From the NCBI RefSeq assembly GCF_000241525.1, contig NZ_AHIL01000019.1, forward strand, positions 1 through 64,000: a DNA stretch of 64,000 nt. Reading direction: 5' to 3'. The notes under the pieces were generated by a model that made no database searches, had not been told where the DNA came from, and saw only the letters and a program-made list of their open reading frames with translations. Each line of letters opens with the position of its first letter. Position 1 is the first letter of the stretch. Below are positions 26,456-36,823 of the stretch, in pieces. Source of the stretch: Comamonas testosteroni ATCC 11996. Its GTDB lineage: Bacteria; Pseudomonadota; Gammaproteobacteria; Burkholderiales; Burkholderiaceae_C. Position numbers and translations under genes: made by a program.

Positions 26456-27562
26456 ATGTCAAAGGGCTTTCTCGTGTGGACCTATCACAACCCCGTGCAC
26501 ATCAGCGTGGGTCGCAACAGTCTCGATCAGCTGCCGGCATTGCTGGCCGGGCGCAGCTGCCTGCTGGTCACTTTTCCCGAGGCTGAAAGCCTGGGCCTGG
26601 TGCAGCGCATGCGCCAGTTGCTGGGGGCGCAGCTGCGCGGCGTGATCGACAGCATTGCCCCCAATCCCGATGTGCAGTGGCTGGCGCCGCTGTACGAGCA
26701 GGTGCAGCGCGACCATGCCGAGGTGCCCGTGATCGTGGCCCTGGGTGGCGGCAGCGCCATCGACTCGGCCAAGGCCTTGATCTGCCACACACCCGGTGGC
26801 CGGTTTGCCGATCTGCTGGCGCTGCTCAAGCAGGGCGGCCAGTTGGGGCAGGAAGGGCACAAGGCCTTGATCGCCATCCCCACCACGGCCGGCACGGGCA
26901 GCGAAGTCACGCCCTGGGCCACGATCTGGGATCAGGTCGCCGGCCAGAAGTATTCGCTGCACCAGTCCTGCACCTGGCCCGAGGCCGCAGTGATCGATGC
27001 CGAGCTGATGACCAGCCTGCCGGCCGGTGCCACTCTGGCTTCGGGGCTGGATGCGCTGTCGCATGCGCTGGAATCCATCTGGAACGTGAACCGCAACCCG
27101 GTTTCCATGGCGCTGGCCGTGCAGTCGGCCCGCCGCACCCTGGCCACGCTGCCCGCGCTGATGCAGGATCTGGGCAGCGCGCAGCTGCGCAGCGAGATGG
27201 CTGAGGCAGCGCTGATGGCCGGCCTGGCGTTTTCCAACACCAAGACCGCGCTGGCGCATTCGCTGTCCTACGACATCACGCTGCAGCATGGCGTGCCGCA
27301 CGGTCTGGCCTGCTCGTTCAGCCTGCCCCTGGTGCTGGAGATGGCGCTGGGCGCAGATGCTGCGGCCGATGCGGCCTTGCTCTCCATCTTCGATGCCAGC
27401 ACGCCCGCTGCGGCCGTCGAGCGTCTGCGCAGCGTTCTGCAAGGTCTGGGCGTTGCCACCGACCCGGCCCACTATGGCGTGCAGCCCCAGGCCTGGAGCG
27501 CCATGGTGCAAAAAGCGGCCAATGGCCCGCGCGGCCGTAACTTCATTCGCTCTCTGAACTGA
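26456..27562 (+). CDS. Iron-containing alcohol dehydrogenase, probable phosphonoacetaldehyde reductase / hydroxyethylphosphonate dehydrogenase
   Basis: The 368-aa group III alcohol dehydrogenase shows an NAD(P) site GGGSAIDSAKAL (near residue 97), IPTTAGTGSEVTPWATIWD, and likely iron ligands in LDALSHALESIW (Asp and His), ALAHSLSYDI (His) and GVPHGLACSFSLP (His). It lies between phosphonate import genes and phnX, whose substrate is phosphonoacetaldehyde. The family includes PhpC-type phosphonoacetaldehyde reductases, so it probably interconverts 2-hydroxyethylphosphonate and phosphonoacetaldehyde. Direction in the cell is inferred to be oxidation, feeding PhnX. Weak ribosome site. Other aldehyde substrates remain possible. 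Confidence 0.72.
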   Translation: MSKGFLVWTYHNPVHISVGRNSLDQLPALLAGRSCLLVTFPEAESLGLVQRMRQLLGAQLRGVIDSIAPNPDVQWLAPLYEQVQRDHAEVPVIVALGGGSAIDSAKALICHTPGGRFADLLALLKQGGQLGQEGHKALIAIPTTAGTGSEVTPWATIWDQVAGQKYSLHQSCTWPEAAVIDAELMTSLPAGATLASGLDALSHALESIWNVNRNPVSMALAVQSARRTLATLPALMQDLGSAQLRSEMAEAALMAGLAFSNTKTALAHSLSYDITLQHGVPHGLACSFSLPLVLEMALGADAAADAALLSIFDASTPAAAVERLRSVLQGLGVATDPAHYGVQPQAWSAMVQKAANGPRGRNFIRSLN

Positions 27563-27620
27563 GTCCCGGAACCTGAGCCGGTTTCCGCTTTCCATCCTCT
27601 TGAAGCCACCACTGAAAACC

Positions 27621-28484
27621 ATGAACTCCATCGCTCAAGCTGAAACTCTGGTGCTGTCCCAGCCCGCCGCCGATCTGTCGCCACTGCAAGCCGTCATCTT
27701 TGACTGGGCCGGCACGCTGGTGGACTTTGGTTCGCTCGCACCCACGCAGATTTTTGTCGAAGCCTTTGCCAGCTTCGGCATCACCATCACCCTGGCCCAG
27801 GCGCGCGGGCCCATGGGCCTGTCCAAATGGGACCATATCCACCAGTTGCTGCAGGATGAAAGCATTGCTGCCCAGTGGCAGACCGCCTTTGGCCGGACAC
27901 CGACCGATGAGGATGTGGATGCCATCTACGCGCGCTTCATGCCTTTGCAGATTGCCAAGGTGGGCGAATTCTCGGCCCCCATAGCAGGCGCGGTGCAGAC
28001 GCTGCAATGGCTGCGCGCCCAGGGCCTGAAGGTCGGCTCCTGCTCGGGCTACCCGCGCGAAGTGCTCAACCAGTTGCTGCCGCAGGCCGAGGGCGCAGGC
28101 CTCAAGCCCGACTATGTGGTGGCGGGCGACGAGCTGGAAGCTGGTGGCCGCCCCGGGCCCTTCATGGCACTGGCCAATGTGCTGGCGCTGGGCATTGGCG
28201 ATGTGCGTGCCTGCGTGAAGGTGGACGACACCGTGCCCGGCATTGAGGAGGGTCTGCGCGCAGGCATGTGGACCGTGGGCCTGAGCCTGTCGGGCAACGA
28301 GGTCGGCTACAGCGTGCAGGAGTTTGCCAGTGCGCCCGAGCAAGAGGTCGAGGCCCGTGTCGCCGTGGCCGAAGCCAAGCTCAAAAAGGCCGGAGCCCAT
28401 TACGTGGTGCGCAGCGTGGCCGATCTGCCGGCTGTGCTGGTGCAGATCGCGGCCGAGATGCATGCCGGAAAAATGCCGTTCTAG
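27621..28484 (+). CDS. phnX: Phosphonoacetaldehyde hydrolase (phosphonatase)
   Basis: The 287-aa HAD-superfamily enzyme cleaves phosphonoacetaldehyde to acetaldehyde and phosphate. Diagnostic features: nucleophile Asp28 in VIFDWAGTLVDFGS, the Schiff-base lysine 69 in ARGPMGLSKWDHI, the SCSGYPREVLNQLLP motif and the ACVKVDDTVPGIEEGLRAGM metal-binding loop. Start chosen at 27621 (ATG); a TTG at 27600 has no ribosome site. It is the last gene of the cassette and is followed by a strong terminator. No phnW transaminase is nearby, so the aldehyde must come from the adjacent dehydrogenase or from a distant gene. Confidence 0.95.
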   Translation: MNSIAQAETLVLSQPAADLSPLQAVIFDWAGTLVDFGSLAPTQIFVEAFASFGITITLAQARGPMGLSKWDHIHQLLQDESIAAQWQTAFGRTPTDEDVDAIYARFMPLQIAKVGEFSAPIAGAVQTLQWLRAQGLKVGSCSGYPREVLNQLLPQAEGAGLKPDYVVAGDELEAGGRPGPFMALANVLALGIGDVRACVKVDDTVPGIEEGLRAGMWTVGLSLSGNEVGYSVQEFASAPEQEVEARVAVAEAKLKKAGAHYVVRSVADLPAVLVQIAAEMHAGKMPF

Positions 28485-28536
28485 GACTCGGTTCGGGAGC
28501 TTGCAGACCCGGTTGCAAGCCCGAGCCTGAACAGCC

Positions 28537-28568
28537 AAGCCCCAGGTCTGACGGCCTGGGGCTTTTTT
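28537..28568 (+). terminator. Intrinsic terminator of the phosphonate operon
   Basis: Stem AAGCCCCAGG / CCTGGGGCTT with an 8-base loop followed by T-run. Confidence 0.9.
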
Positions 28569-28581
28569 CTGCGGTTGGGGC

Positions 28582-29100
28582 TCAGCCTGCGGGCGTCTGC
28601 TCCTCGGGATCGAGCTGCTCGTGATGCTCGATGACCTTGCGCATCAGCTGTGTGAAGAGCTCGCGCTCGGTCTCGCTCAGCGGGTCCAGCATCTGCTGCT
28701 GGGCTTGCAGCACGGACGGGCCGGCGTCGGTCAGCAGGGCCTGGCCCTGGGGCGTCAGGGACAGCAGGCGCACGCGTCTATCCTTGGCCGTGTGCTGGCG
28801 CTGCAGCAGACCACGTGCTTCCAGGCGGTCGATCACGCCGCCGATGGTGGATTTGTCAAAGCCCACTTCCATGCTCAGCGTGCGCTGGTCTATGCCCGGC
28901 AGATGCACCAGTTTTTGCAGCACGGCAAATTGCAGCGGCGTCACGCCCCAGGCTTCCGTGGCCTGGCTGAACACGGCCACGGCCACTTGCTGCAGGCGGC
29001 GTATGCCGTGGCCGGGAAAGGTTTCCACCTCCAGGCGTGGAAACAAGGAGGGGCTGCTGGCGCTGTCTGAGGCAGCGTTTGGCAGTGCAGAGTTAATCAT
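28582..29100 (-). CDS. mobR: MarR-family regulator of 3-hydroxybenzoate hydroxylase
   Basis: The 172-aa MarR protein has a winged helix with LQFAVLQKLVHLPGIDQRTL and the recognition segment DKSTIGGVIDRLEARGLLQR, then the wing HTAKDRRVRLLSLTPQGQ. It is divergent from mobA, matching C. testosteroni mobR, which represses mobA until 3-hydroxybenzoate binds (recalled from the literature). The start at 29100 is preceded by AGGGA; a longer frame reaching 29238 reads through the operator and is rejected. Two palindromes lie over the intergenic promoters. Confidence 0.87.
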   Translation of the reverse strand: MINSALPNAASDSASSPSLFPRLEVETFPGHGIRRLQQVAVAVFSQATEAWGVTPLQFAVLQKLVHLPGIDQRTLSMEVGFDKSTIGGVIDRLEARGLLQRQHTAKDRRVRLLSLTPQGQALLTDAGPSVLQAQQQMLDPLSETERELFTQLMRKVIEHHEQLDPEEQTPAG

Positions 29101-29145
29101 GGTTTTCCCTAGGTGGGGTTGGCATTTCAAGGTTCGAATAATACG

Positions 29146-29168
29146 ATGCATGCATTTGGTATGCATAC
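29146..29168. promoter_or_regulatory. MobR operator region, two palindromes
   Basis: ATGCATGCAT (29146-29155) and GTATGCATAC (29159-29168) are perfect palindromes 13 bp apart centre to centre. They sit between candidate -10 elements TACTAT (29170, toward mobA) and TATTAT (29143-29138, toward mobR), so one bound repressor could silence both genes. Confidence 0.7.
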
Positions 29169-29236
29169 ATACTATTTGTGTGCGGACTGATTGAGCAGAC
29201 ACTGGCGTCTGCGTACTTGAAGAACTTGAGGCCTCC

Positions 29237-31156
29237 ATGCAGTTTCATTTGAACGGTTTTCGTCCCGGCAACCCCTTGATCGCTCCGGCTTCGCCGCTGG
29301 CCCCTGCCCATACCGAGGCCGTGCCCTCGCAGGTCGATGTGCTGATCGTGGGCTGCGGCCCTGCCGGCCTGACGCTGGCCGCGCAGCTGGCGGCCTTCCC
29401 GGACATCCGTACCTGCATCGTGGAGCAAAAGGAAGGCCCGATGGAGCTGGGCCAGGCCGACGGTATTGCCTGCCGCACCATGGAAATGTTCGAGGCCTTC
29501 GAGTTTGCCGACTCCATCCTCAAGGAGGCTTGCTGGATCAACGACGTCACCTTCTGGAAGCCAGACCCCGGCCAGCCCGGCCGGATCGCCCGCCATGGCC
29601 GTGTGCAGGATACGGAAGACGGTCTGTCCGAGTTTCCTCACGTCATCCTGAACCAGGCGCGCGTGCACGACCACTATCTGGAGCGCATGCGCAATTCGCC
29701 CAGCCGCCTGGAGCCGCACTACGCCCGCCGCGTGCTGGATGTGAAGGTCGATCACGGCGCAGCGGACTATCCGGTCACCGTGACGCTGGAGCGCTGCGAC
29801 GCCGCCCATGCCGGTCAGATCGAAACCGTGCAGGCCCGCTATGTGGTGGGCTGCGACGGCGCGCGCAGCAATGTGCGCCGGGCCATCGGCCGCCAGCTGG
29901 TCGGCGATTCGGCCAATCAGGCCTGGGGCGTGATGGATGTGCTGGCCGTGACGGACTTCCCCGATGTGCGCTACAAGGTGGCCATTCAGTCCGAGCAGGG
30001 CAATGTGCTCATCATCCCGCGCGAAGGCGGTCATCTGGTGCGCTTTTATGTGGAGATGGACAAGCTCGATGCCGACGAGCGCGTGGCCAGCCGCAACATC
30101 ACGGTGGAGCAGCTGATAGCAACCGCCCAGCGCGTGCTCCACCCCTACAAGCTCGAAGTCAAGAATGTGCCCTGGTGGTCGGTGTATGAGATCGGCCAGC
30201 GCATCTGCGCCAAATATGACGATGTGGTCGATGCCGTGGCCACACCGGACTCGCCCCTGCCGCGCGTCTTCATCGCCGGCGATGCCTGCCACACCCACAG
30301 CCCCAAGGCCGGGCAGGGCATGAATTTCTCCATGCAGGACAGCTTCAACCTGGGCTGGAAGCTGGCCGCCGTGCTGCGCAAGCAATGTGCGCCCGAGCTG
30401 CTGCACACCTATTCGTCCGAGCGCCAGGTCGTGGCCCAGCAACTGATCGACTTTGACCGCGAATGGGCCAAGATGTTCAGCGACCCGGCCAAGGAAGGCG
30501 GCCAGGGCGGCGTGGACCCCAAGGAGTTCCAGAAGTACTTCGAGCAGCATGGCCGCTTCACGGCCGGCGTGGGCACGCACTATGCGCCCTCGCTGCTGAC
30601 GGGGCAGGCCAAGCATCAGGCACTGGCCAGCGGCTTCACGGTGGGCATGCGCTTTCATTCCGCGCCGGTGGTGCGCGTTTGCGACGCCAAGCCCGTGCAG
30701 CTGGGTCACTGCGGCAAGGCCGATGGCCGATGGCGCCTGTATGCGTTTGCAGCTCAGAACGACCTGGCGCAGCCCGAGTCCGGCCTGCTGGCGCTGTGCC
30801 GCTTCCTTGAGGGTGACGCGGCATCGCCGCTGCGCCGCTTCACGCCGGCTGGCCAGGATATCGACAGCATCTTTGATCTGCGTGCAGTCTTCCCGCAGGC
30901 CTATACCGAGGTGGCGCTGGAGACGCTGCCCGCCTTGCTGCTGCCCCCCAAGGGCCAGCTGGGAATGATCGACTATGAAAAGGTGTTCAGCCCCGATCTG
31001 AAGAATGCCGGTCAGGACATCTTCGAGCTGCGCGGCATCGACCGCCAGCAGGGCGCTTTGGTGGTGGTGCGTCCCGACCAGTATGTGGCTCAGGTGCTGC
31101 CCTTGGGCGACCACGCTGCATTGAGCGCGTATTTCGAGTCTTTCATGCGGGCCTGA
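29237..31156 (+). CDS. mobA: 3-hydroxybenzoate 4-monooxygenase
   Basis: The 639-aa flavoprotein hydroxylates 3-hydroxybenzoate to protocatechuate using NADPH and oxygen. It has FAD-binding GxGxxG (LIVGCGPAGLTLAAQLA, near residue 35), the DG motif YVVGCDGARSNVRRAIG, the GD motif FIAGDACHTHSPKAGQGMNF and a C-terminal thioredoxin-like domain. Its length equals that of the MobA I recall from C. testosteroni KH122-3s, and its position opposite mobR is the same. It is monocistronic with its own terminator; protocatechuate ring-cleavage genes are not in this window. Confidence 0.93.
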   Translation: MQFHLNGFRPGNPLIAPASPLAPAHTEAVPSQVDVLIVGCGPAGLTLAAQLAAFPDIRTCIVEQKEGPMELGQADGIACRTMEMFEAFEFADSILKEACWINDVTFWKPDPGQPGRIARHGRVQDTEDGLSEFPHVILNQARVHDHYLERMRNSPSRLEPHYARRVLDVKVDHGAADYPVTVTLERCDAAHAGQIETVQARYVVGCDGARSNVRRAIGRQLVGDSANQAWGVMDVLAVTDFPDVRYKVAIQSEQGNVLIIPREGGHLVRFYVEMDKLDADERVASRNITVEQLIATAQRVLHPYKLEVKNVPWWSVYEIGQRICAKYDDVVDAVATPDSPLPRVFIAGDACHTHSPKAGQGMNFSMQDSFNLGWKLAAVLRKQCAPELLHTYSSERQVVAQQLIDFDREWAKMFSDPAKEGGQGGVDPKEFQKYFEQHGRFTAGVGTHYAPSLLTGQAKHQALASGFTVGMRFHSAPVVRVCDAKPVQLGHCGKADGRWRLYAFAAQNDLAQPESGLLALCRFLEGDAASPLRRFTPAGQDIDSIFDLRAVFPQAYTEVALETLPALLLPPKGQLGMIDYEKVFSPDLKNAGQDIFELRGIDRQQGALVVVRPDQYVAQVLPLGDHAALSAYFESFMRA

Positions 31157-31208
31157 GAGCCCGCGCCCCGGGACTGCTGAGCAGCATTAATGCCTGGAAG
31201 GTGTTTCA

Positions 31209-31233
31209 GGGAGGGCATGGCCCTCCCTTTTTT
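31209..31233 (+). terminator. Intrinsic terminator of mobA
   Basis: Stem GGGAGGGC / GCCCTCCC with a 3-base loop followed by T6. Confidence 0.9.
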
Positions 31234-31299
31234 GCGCCCGGGGCAGAGCGCGCTTGTACTGCTTGCTACGATGTTTGCCTGTGCTGAAGGGGAGAAGAC

Positions 31300-31599
31300 A
31301 TGCTGTTGATAGTGGGTACGGTGCGTTTGCCATCCGAAAACCTGGCGCTTGCCCGACCTGCCATGCGTGCCATGGTGGAGGCCTCGCGCGCCGAGCAGGG
31401 CTGTCTTGAGTACGGCTATGCCGAGGATGTGCTGGTGCCGGGGCTGATCCATGTGAAGGAGCTGTGGGCGGATCAGGCGGCGCTGGATGCGCATTTCGCA
31501 TCTGCGCACATTCAGGTCTGGCGCGCGGTCTGGCCGGAGCTGGGCATCGGGCAGCGGGATCTGAGGCTCTACGAGGTGCAGGAACCACGCACCACCTGA
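31300..31599 (+). CDS. Antibiotic biosynthesis monooxygenase (ABM) domain protein
   Basis: A 99-aa single-domain ferredoxin-like protein of the ABM/YgiN family. The pattern LIVGTVRLPSENLALARPAM, then EASRAEQGCLEYGYAED and HVKELWADQAALDAHFASAH, is typical. Members include cofactor-free quinol monooxygenases and small haem or aldehyde-related enzymes, but many have no known substrate. AAGGGGAG is well placed before the ATG. Convergent with the cupin gene 31 bases on. Function beyond the fold is not inferable. Confidence 0.83.
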   Translation: MLLIVGTVRLPSENLALARPAMRAMVEASRAEQGCLEYGYAEDVLVPGLIHVKELWADQAALDAHFASAHIQVWRAVWPELGIGQRDLRLYEVQEPRTT

Positions 31600-31630
31600 G
31601 CTGGCTGTGCCAGCCGCCAGCGTGAAGCAC

Positions 31631-31987
31631 CTAGTTCGTCCCTGGCTGGAGCTTGATGATGTCGACCGAGATCTCCACCGCCGTCACGGCGCAACGGTTT
31701 TCCAGCCAGTGCGTGGTGTTTCTGTCTTCGGGCCAGCCCACGCCCGGGCCATAGTCGGTGGCCACGCCATTTCGATGGTCGGTGATGCATCCTTCGAGGA
31801 TGTAGACCATGCCAGGTCTGTCCCTGTGGTCGTGAACCGGGCCGAAGACGCCGCCTGGCGCCATGGTCACCAGGCGCATGCGAAGCTGGCGTCCCGCCAT
31901 GCCTTCGATCTCGGGGCCGAGGTCGAGTGTGGCCAGTATTTGCACTGCCACCCCCCGAGTTTCGGGGACTTGCTGCTGCTTGGACAT
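31631..31987 (-). CDS. Cupin-domain protein
   Basis: The 118-aa single-domain cupin has its first motif as [18 protein letters not shown] (His-x-His and downstream Glu) and its second as [16 protein letters not shown]. These would place two to three histidines around a metal in a double-stranded beta barrel. Small cupins serve as isomerases, dioxygenases or ligand sensors; nothing here picks one. The start at 31987 is supported by AAGGAG seven bases upstream. It is divergent from the VF530-family gene, with a 250-base gap in which I see no clear signal. Confidence 0.8.
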   Translation of the reverse strand: MSKQQQVPETRGVAVQILATLDLGPEIEGMAGRQLRMRLVTMAPGGVFGPVHDHRDRPGMVYILEGCITDHRNGVATDYGPGVGWPEDRNTTHWLENRCAVTAVEISVDIIKLQPGTN

Positions 31988-32238
31988 CCGGTGCTCCTTC
32001 ACGCCTCGTCACGGCCATAGAGGCAAACTGCGTTCACGCCCGCTGCGGCTGGCCGCCTGTCAGGCCGATTGGCAAAAGTGTGATCTCTTGTCGTTGCGCA
32101 GGAAAGCCAAATCCATGTCATTGGCGTGGCGCATTTTCCATATCCCCGGCTGGGCGAGAGAGGGCCGCTGTGGCCTGTGGCGTCTGGCGTTTGTCCCCGG
32201 AGCAGACGCTTGGGGGGCGATTCCCCGACAATGCGCCC

Positions 32239-32514
32239 ATGACTTCCCAAGAACAACCGCGCAACCCGCTGCATGGGCTGACGCTTGAGCGCATCGTTAC
32301 CGATCTCGTGGATTATTACGGCTGGCGCGAGCTGGGACGCCGCGTGCCCGTGCGCTGCTTCAATCTGGACCCCAGTATCTCCTCGAGTCTGAAGTTTCTG
32401 CGCAAGACGCCCTGGGCGCGCGAACAGGTGGAGCAGCTGTATGTGCAGACCCAGCGTGCCGATGAGCGCGAGCAGCAGCGGCGTGCGAGAAGAACCGAAC
32501 GGTCCGAGGACTGA
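32239..32514 (+). CDS. VF530-family (DUF2132) small protein
   Basis: The 91-aa protein has the conserved VF530 domain: [40 protein letters not shown] and [20 protein letters not shown]. The family is named from a Vibrio protein of solved structure and is often labelled DNA-binding; evidence of function is thin. A basic tail ([15 protein letters not shown]) follows. The start at 32239 is the ATG just before the domain. A small terminator follows. Confidence 0.83.
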   Translation: MTSQEQPRNPLHGLTLERIVTDLVDYYGWRELGRRVPVRCFNLDPSISSSLKFLRKTPWAREQVEQLYVQTQRADEREQQRRARRTERSED

Positions 32515-32539
32515 TCTGGCGCTTAACCGCTTCAAAGAT

Positions 32540-32561
32540 AAACCGCCTTCAGGCGGTTTTC
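32540..32561 (+). terminator. Intrinsic terminator after VF530-family gene
   Basis: AAACCGCCT / AGGCGGTTT hairpin followed by a short T stretch. Confidence 0.75.
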
Positions 32562-32603
32562 TTGCTTGTGGATGTCTCCGCTGCGCTGGTGGAAGGCGAA
32601 AAA

Positions 32604-33593
32604 ATGATTCTGCGAGAATTTGTCGTTCCCGCTTCGCTTGTGCCCATGTCCGACACCACATTCTTCACAGCCAGCCAGTACGAAAACATTTGCAACGGCT
32701 TGCCGGATCCGACCTTCATCCTGACGGCGTCGGGGCGCTACGCGGCAGTTCTGGGTGGCAAGGATCAGCGTTACTACCATGACGGAACGTCCCTGGTCGG
32801 TCAATCCATCGCCGATGTGCTGGCTCCCGCCAAGGCTCAGTGGTTCATACAGCAGATTCAGGAGGCGCTGAGCAGCCAGAAGATGCAGGTCGTGGAATAT
32901 GAGCTGAGCGCGCACGATGTGCTGGGTCTGCCCCTGGAAGGGCCCGCCGAGGCGATCTGGTTTGAAGGTCGCGTCAGTGCCTTGGGGGAGCTGTTCTGGG
33001 GCGAGAGAGCCGTGGTCTGGGTGGCCAGCAACATCACGGCCAGCAAGCGCATGCAGCAGCAGTTGCAGGAGCAGGCCTTGAATGATGAGTTGACGGGGCT
33101 ATGCAATCGCCGGGGTTTCATGCGCGAGCTGGCTCAAGCCTATACGGCCCACAGGCTGCAGGGGCGGCCAGCCTGGCTCATGAGCTTTGATGTAGACCAC
33201 TTCAAAGCCATCAATGATGGTCTGGGCCATCCTGCAGGTGATCAGGCGCTGCGTGATCTGGCTGCTGCCGTGCGCTGGTTGCTGGCTCCAGAGGATGTGT
33301 TCTGTCGTCTGGGCGGAGACGAGTTTGCCATTCTGTGCTGCGATCGTCATATTGCCCAGGTTTCCGGCTTGGCACGGCAACTGCTGGAGGCCGGACAGCA
33401 GGCGCTGCAGCGGTATGCCACGGGAAGCCCCGTGCCCGCATTGAGCGTCGGGATTGCGCATTTCATGCCGACTGACAGCAGCCTGGAGGACATCATGCGC
33501 CGCGCCGATCAGGCCTTGTACAGCGCCAAGCTGCAAGGCGGCCACCGGGCGGTCGTAGCGGATCGGGGCCCGGCGGATCACTGCATTGCTTGA
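32604..33593 (+). CDS. Diguanylate cyclase with N-terminal PAS-like domain
   Basis: The 329-aa protein makes cyclic di-GMP. The N-terminal half resembles a PAS sensor (GLPDPTFILTASGRYAAVLG, ending VVWVASNITASKRMQQQL). The C-terminal GGDEF domain begins at DELTGLCNRRGFMREL and contains FDVDHFKAINDGLGHPAGDQ and the intact catalytic CRLGGDEFAIL near residue 237. The RxxD inhibitory site five residues ahead of GGDEF is absent (APEDVFC), so product inhibition at that site is not expected. No membrane helices, so cytoplasmic. The start at 32604 has GGAAGG upstream; 32646 is an alternative. Confidence 0.88.
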   Translation: MILREFVVPASLVPMSDTTFFTASQYENICNGLPDPTFILTASGRYAAVLGGKDQRYYHDGTSLVGQSIADVLAPAKAQWFIQQIQEALSSQKMQVVEYELSAHDVLGLPLEGPAEAIWFEGRVSALGELFWGERAVVWVASNITASKRMQQQLQEQALNDELTGLCNRRGFMRELAQAYTAHRLQGRPAWLMSFDVDHFKAINDGLGHPAGDQALRDLAAAVRWLLAPEDVFCRLGGDEFAILCCDRHIAQVSGLARQLLEAGQQALQRYATGSPVPALSVGIAHFMPTDSSLEDIMRRADQALYSAKLQGGHRAVVADRGPADHCIA

Positions 33594-33644
33594 GGTGTGA
33601 CAGCTAAAGCCAGACCCTTTGGGGGGCGAGCCAGGACCGCAGGA

Positions 33645-34496
33645 TCAGGCGCCCAGCTGCTGCGCATGGTGGCGCAGATGGTCATCGACAAAGCTCTGGA
33701 TGAAATAGTAGCCGTGGTCGTAGCCCGCATGCCGGCGCAGCGTGAGCGGCTGGCCTGCCTTGGCACAGGCGGCTTCGAAGGCTTCGGGCAGCAATTGCTT
33801 TTCGATCAGGAACTTGTCGGCCAGGCCCTGGTCGATGAGGAGGCCTGCGGGGTAGGGGGCAGAGGCTTGCGTGCTCATCAGCTCGCTGGCGTCATGCCTG
33901 GCCCATTCGGCCTTGTCGTCGCCCAGATAGCCGCTGAACGCCTTGTGGCCCCAGGGGCAGTTGATGGGGTTGGCAATCGGTGCAAAGGCCGAGACCGACT
34001 TGAAGCGGCCGGGGTGGCGCAGCGCCAGGGTCAGTGCGCCGTGGCCGCCCATGCTGTGGCCGAAGATGCCCAGACGCTGCAGGTCCATGGGCAGCTTGCT
34101 GCCGACCAGGGGCAGCAGGTCATTGAGGATGTAGCTTTCCATGCGCCAGTGCAGGGCCCAGGGCCTGGTGGTCGCGTCCAGGTAGAAGCCGGCGCCTACA
34201 CCAAAGTCCCAGCTGTCGGCCTCGCCCGCCAGACCCGCGCCGCGCGGGCTGGTGTCGGGGCAGATCAGAGCGATATTGAGTTCGGAGGCCAGGCGCTGGG
34301 CTCCGGCCTTGATCATGAAGGTTTCTTCGGTACAGGTCAGGCCGGCCAGATAGAGCAGGGCCGGCACCTTCTCGCCCATCACGGCCTTGGGCGGCAGATA
34401 GACCGAGAACTTCATGGCGAGGCCGATCTCGGAACTATGGTGTTCGTAGTAGCGCTGAGCGCCGCCAAAGCAGGCGTGGGCGTTTTTGAGTTCCAT
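33645..34496 (-). CDS. fghA: S-formylglutathione hydrolase
   Basis: The 283-aa serine esterase hydrolyses S-formylglutathione to formate and glutathione, the second step of glutathione-dependent formaldehyde removal. Visible: SSEIGLAMKFSVYLPP, LAGLTCTEETFMIKAGAQR, the nucleophile elbow GHSMGGHGALTLALR, and the C-terminal RRHAGYDHGYYFI holding the catalytic His. Start at 34496 with GGAG upstream. It follows frmA on the same strand, separated by 252 bases of repeat-rich DNA, so co-transcription is plausible but not certain. Confidence 0.94.
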   Translation of the reverse strand: MELKNAHACFGGAQRYYEHHSSEIGLAMKFSVYLPPKAVMGEKVPALLYLAGLTCTEETFMIKAGAQRLASELNIALICPDTSPRGAGLAGEADSWDFGVGAGFYLDATTRPWALHWRMESYILNDLLPLVGSKLPMDLQRLGIFGHSMGGHGALTLALRHPGRFKSVSAFAPIANPINCPWGHKAFSGYLGDDKAEWARHDASELMSTQASAPYPAGLLIDQGLADKFLIEKQLLPEAFEAACAKAGQPLTLRRHAGYDHGYYFIQSFVDDHLRHHAQQLGA

Positions 34497-34517
34497 GGGA
34501 GTTACTCCTAAAAGAAA

Positions 34518-34596
34518 AGCTGCCAACGCTTGCTATCCAAGAGTTTGCAGCAGTTTTATCTTTGAAAGTCAATCAAGGCATGCGCAAGAAGCTATG
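34518..34596. repeat. Intergenic palindromic repeats, copies C and D
   Basis: Copy C (34518-34560) reads AGCTGCCAACGCTTGC...GAGTTTGCAGCAG and resembles copies A and B. Copy D (34582-34596, opposite orientation) contains GCGCAAGAAGCTATG, found identically at 50498-50512. They fill the gap between frmA and fghA. Confidence 0.5.
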
Positions 34597-34680
34597 AAAT
34601 TGAAAGCGCTGGGTGCTTCTTCAAAACTAGCGCGGCCCATCGATGAGGCACCGAGGAAGCGCCGCCGCGCACCGAGGGTT

Positions 34681-34746
34681 TCGTCCCCCTTCCGCGAAGC
34701 GAGAAAGGGGGAAGGCGCGGGGCCGCCCAGGCGAAGCGCCTCAGGG
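34681..34746. repeat. Second intergenic hairpin repeat in the frmA-fghA gap
   Basis: CCCCCTT (34685-34691) pairs with AAGGGGG (34705-34711) around a CGCGAAGCGAG loop, followed by AGGCG-AAG-CGCCT at 34729-34741. I recall elements with this C5TT...CGCGAAGCG...AAG5 form as recurrent between genes in Comamonas, Delftia and Acidovorax. It lies directly after the frmA stop and could attenuate fghA. Confidence 0.5.
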
Positions 34747-34748
34747 GG

Positions 34749-36823
<2,075 letters not shown>

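Noticed and set aside
29101..29238. Longer mobR reading with 46 extra N-terminal residues
   Set aside because: It would translate the promoter and operator region, has no ribosome site, and the translation is Ser/Cys-rich without homology-like pattern.
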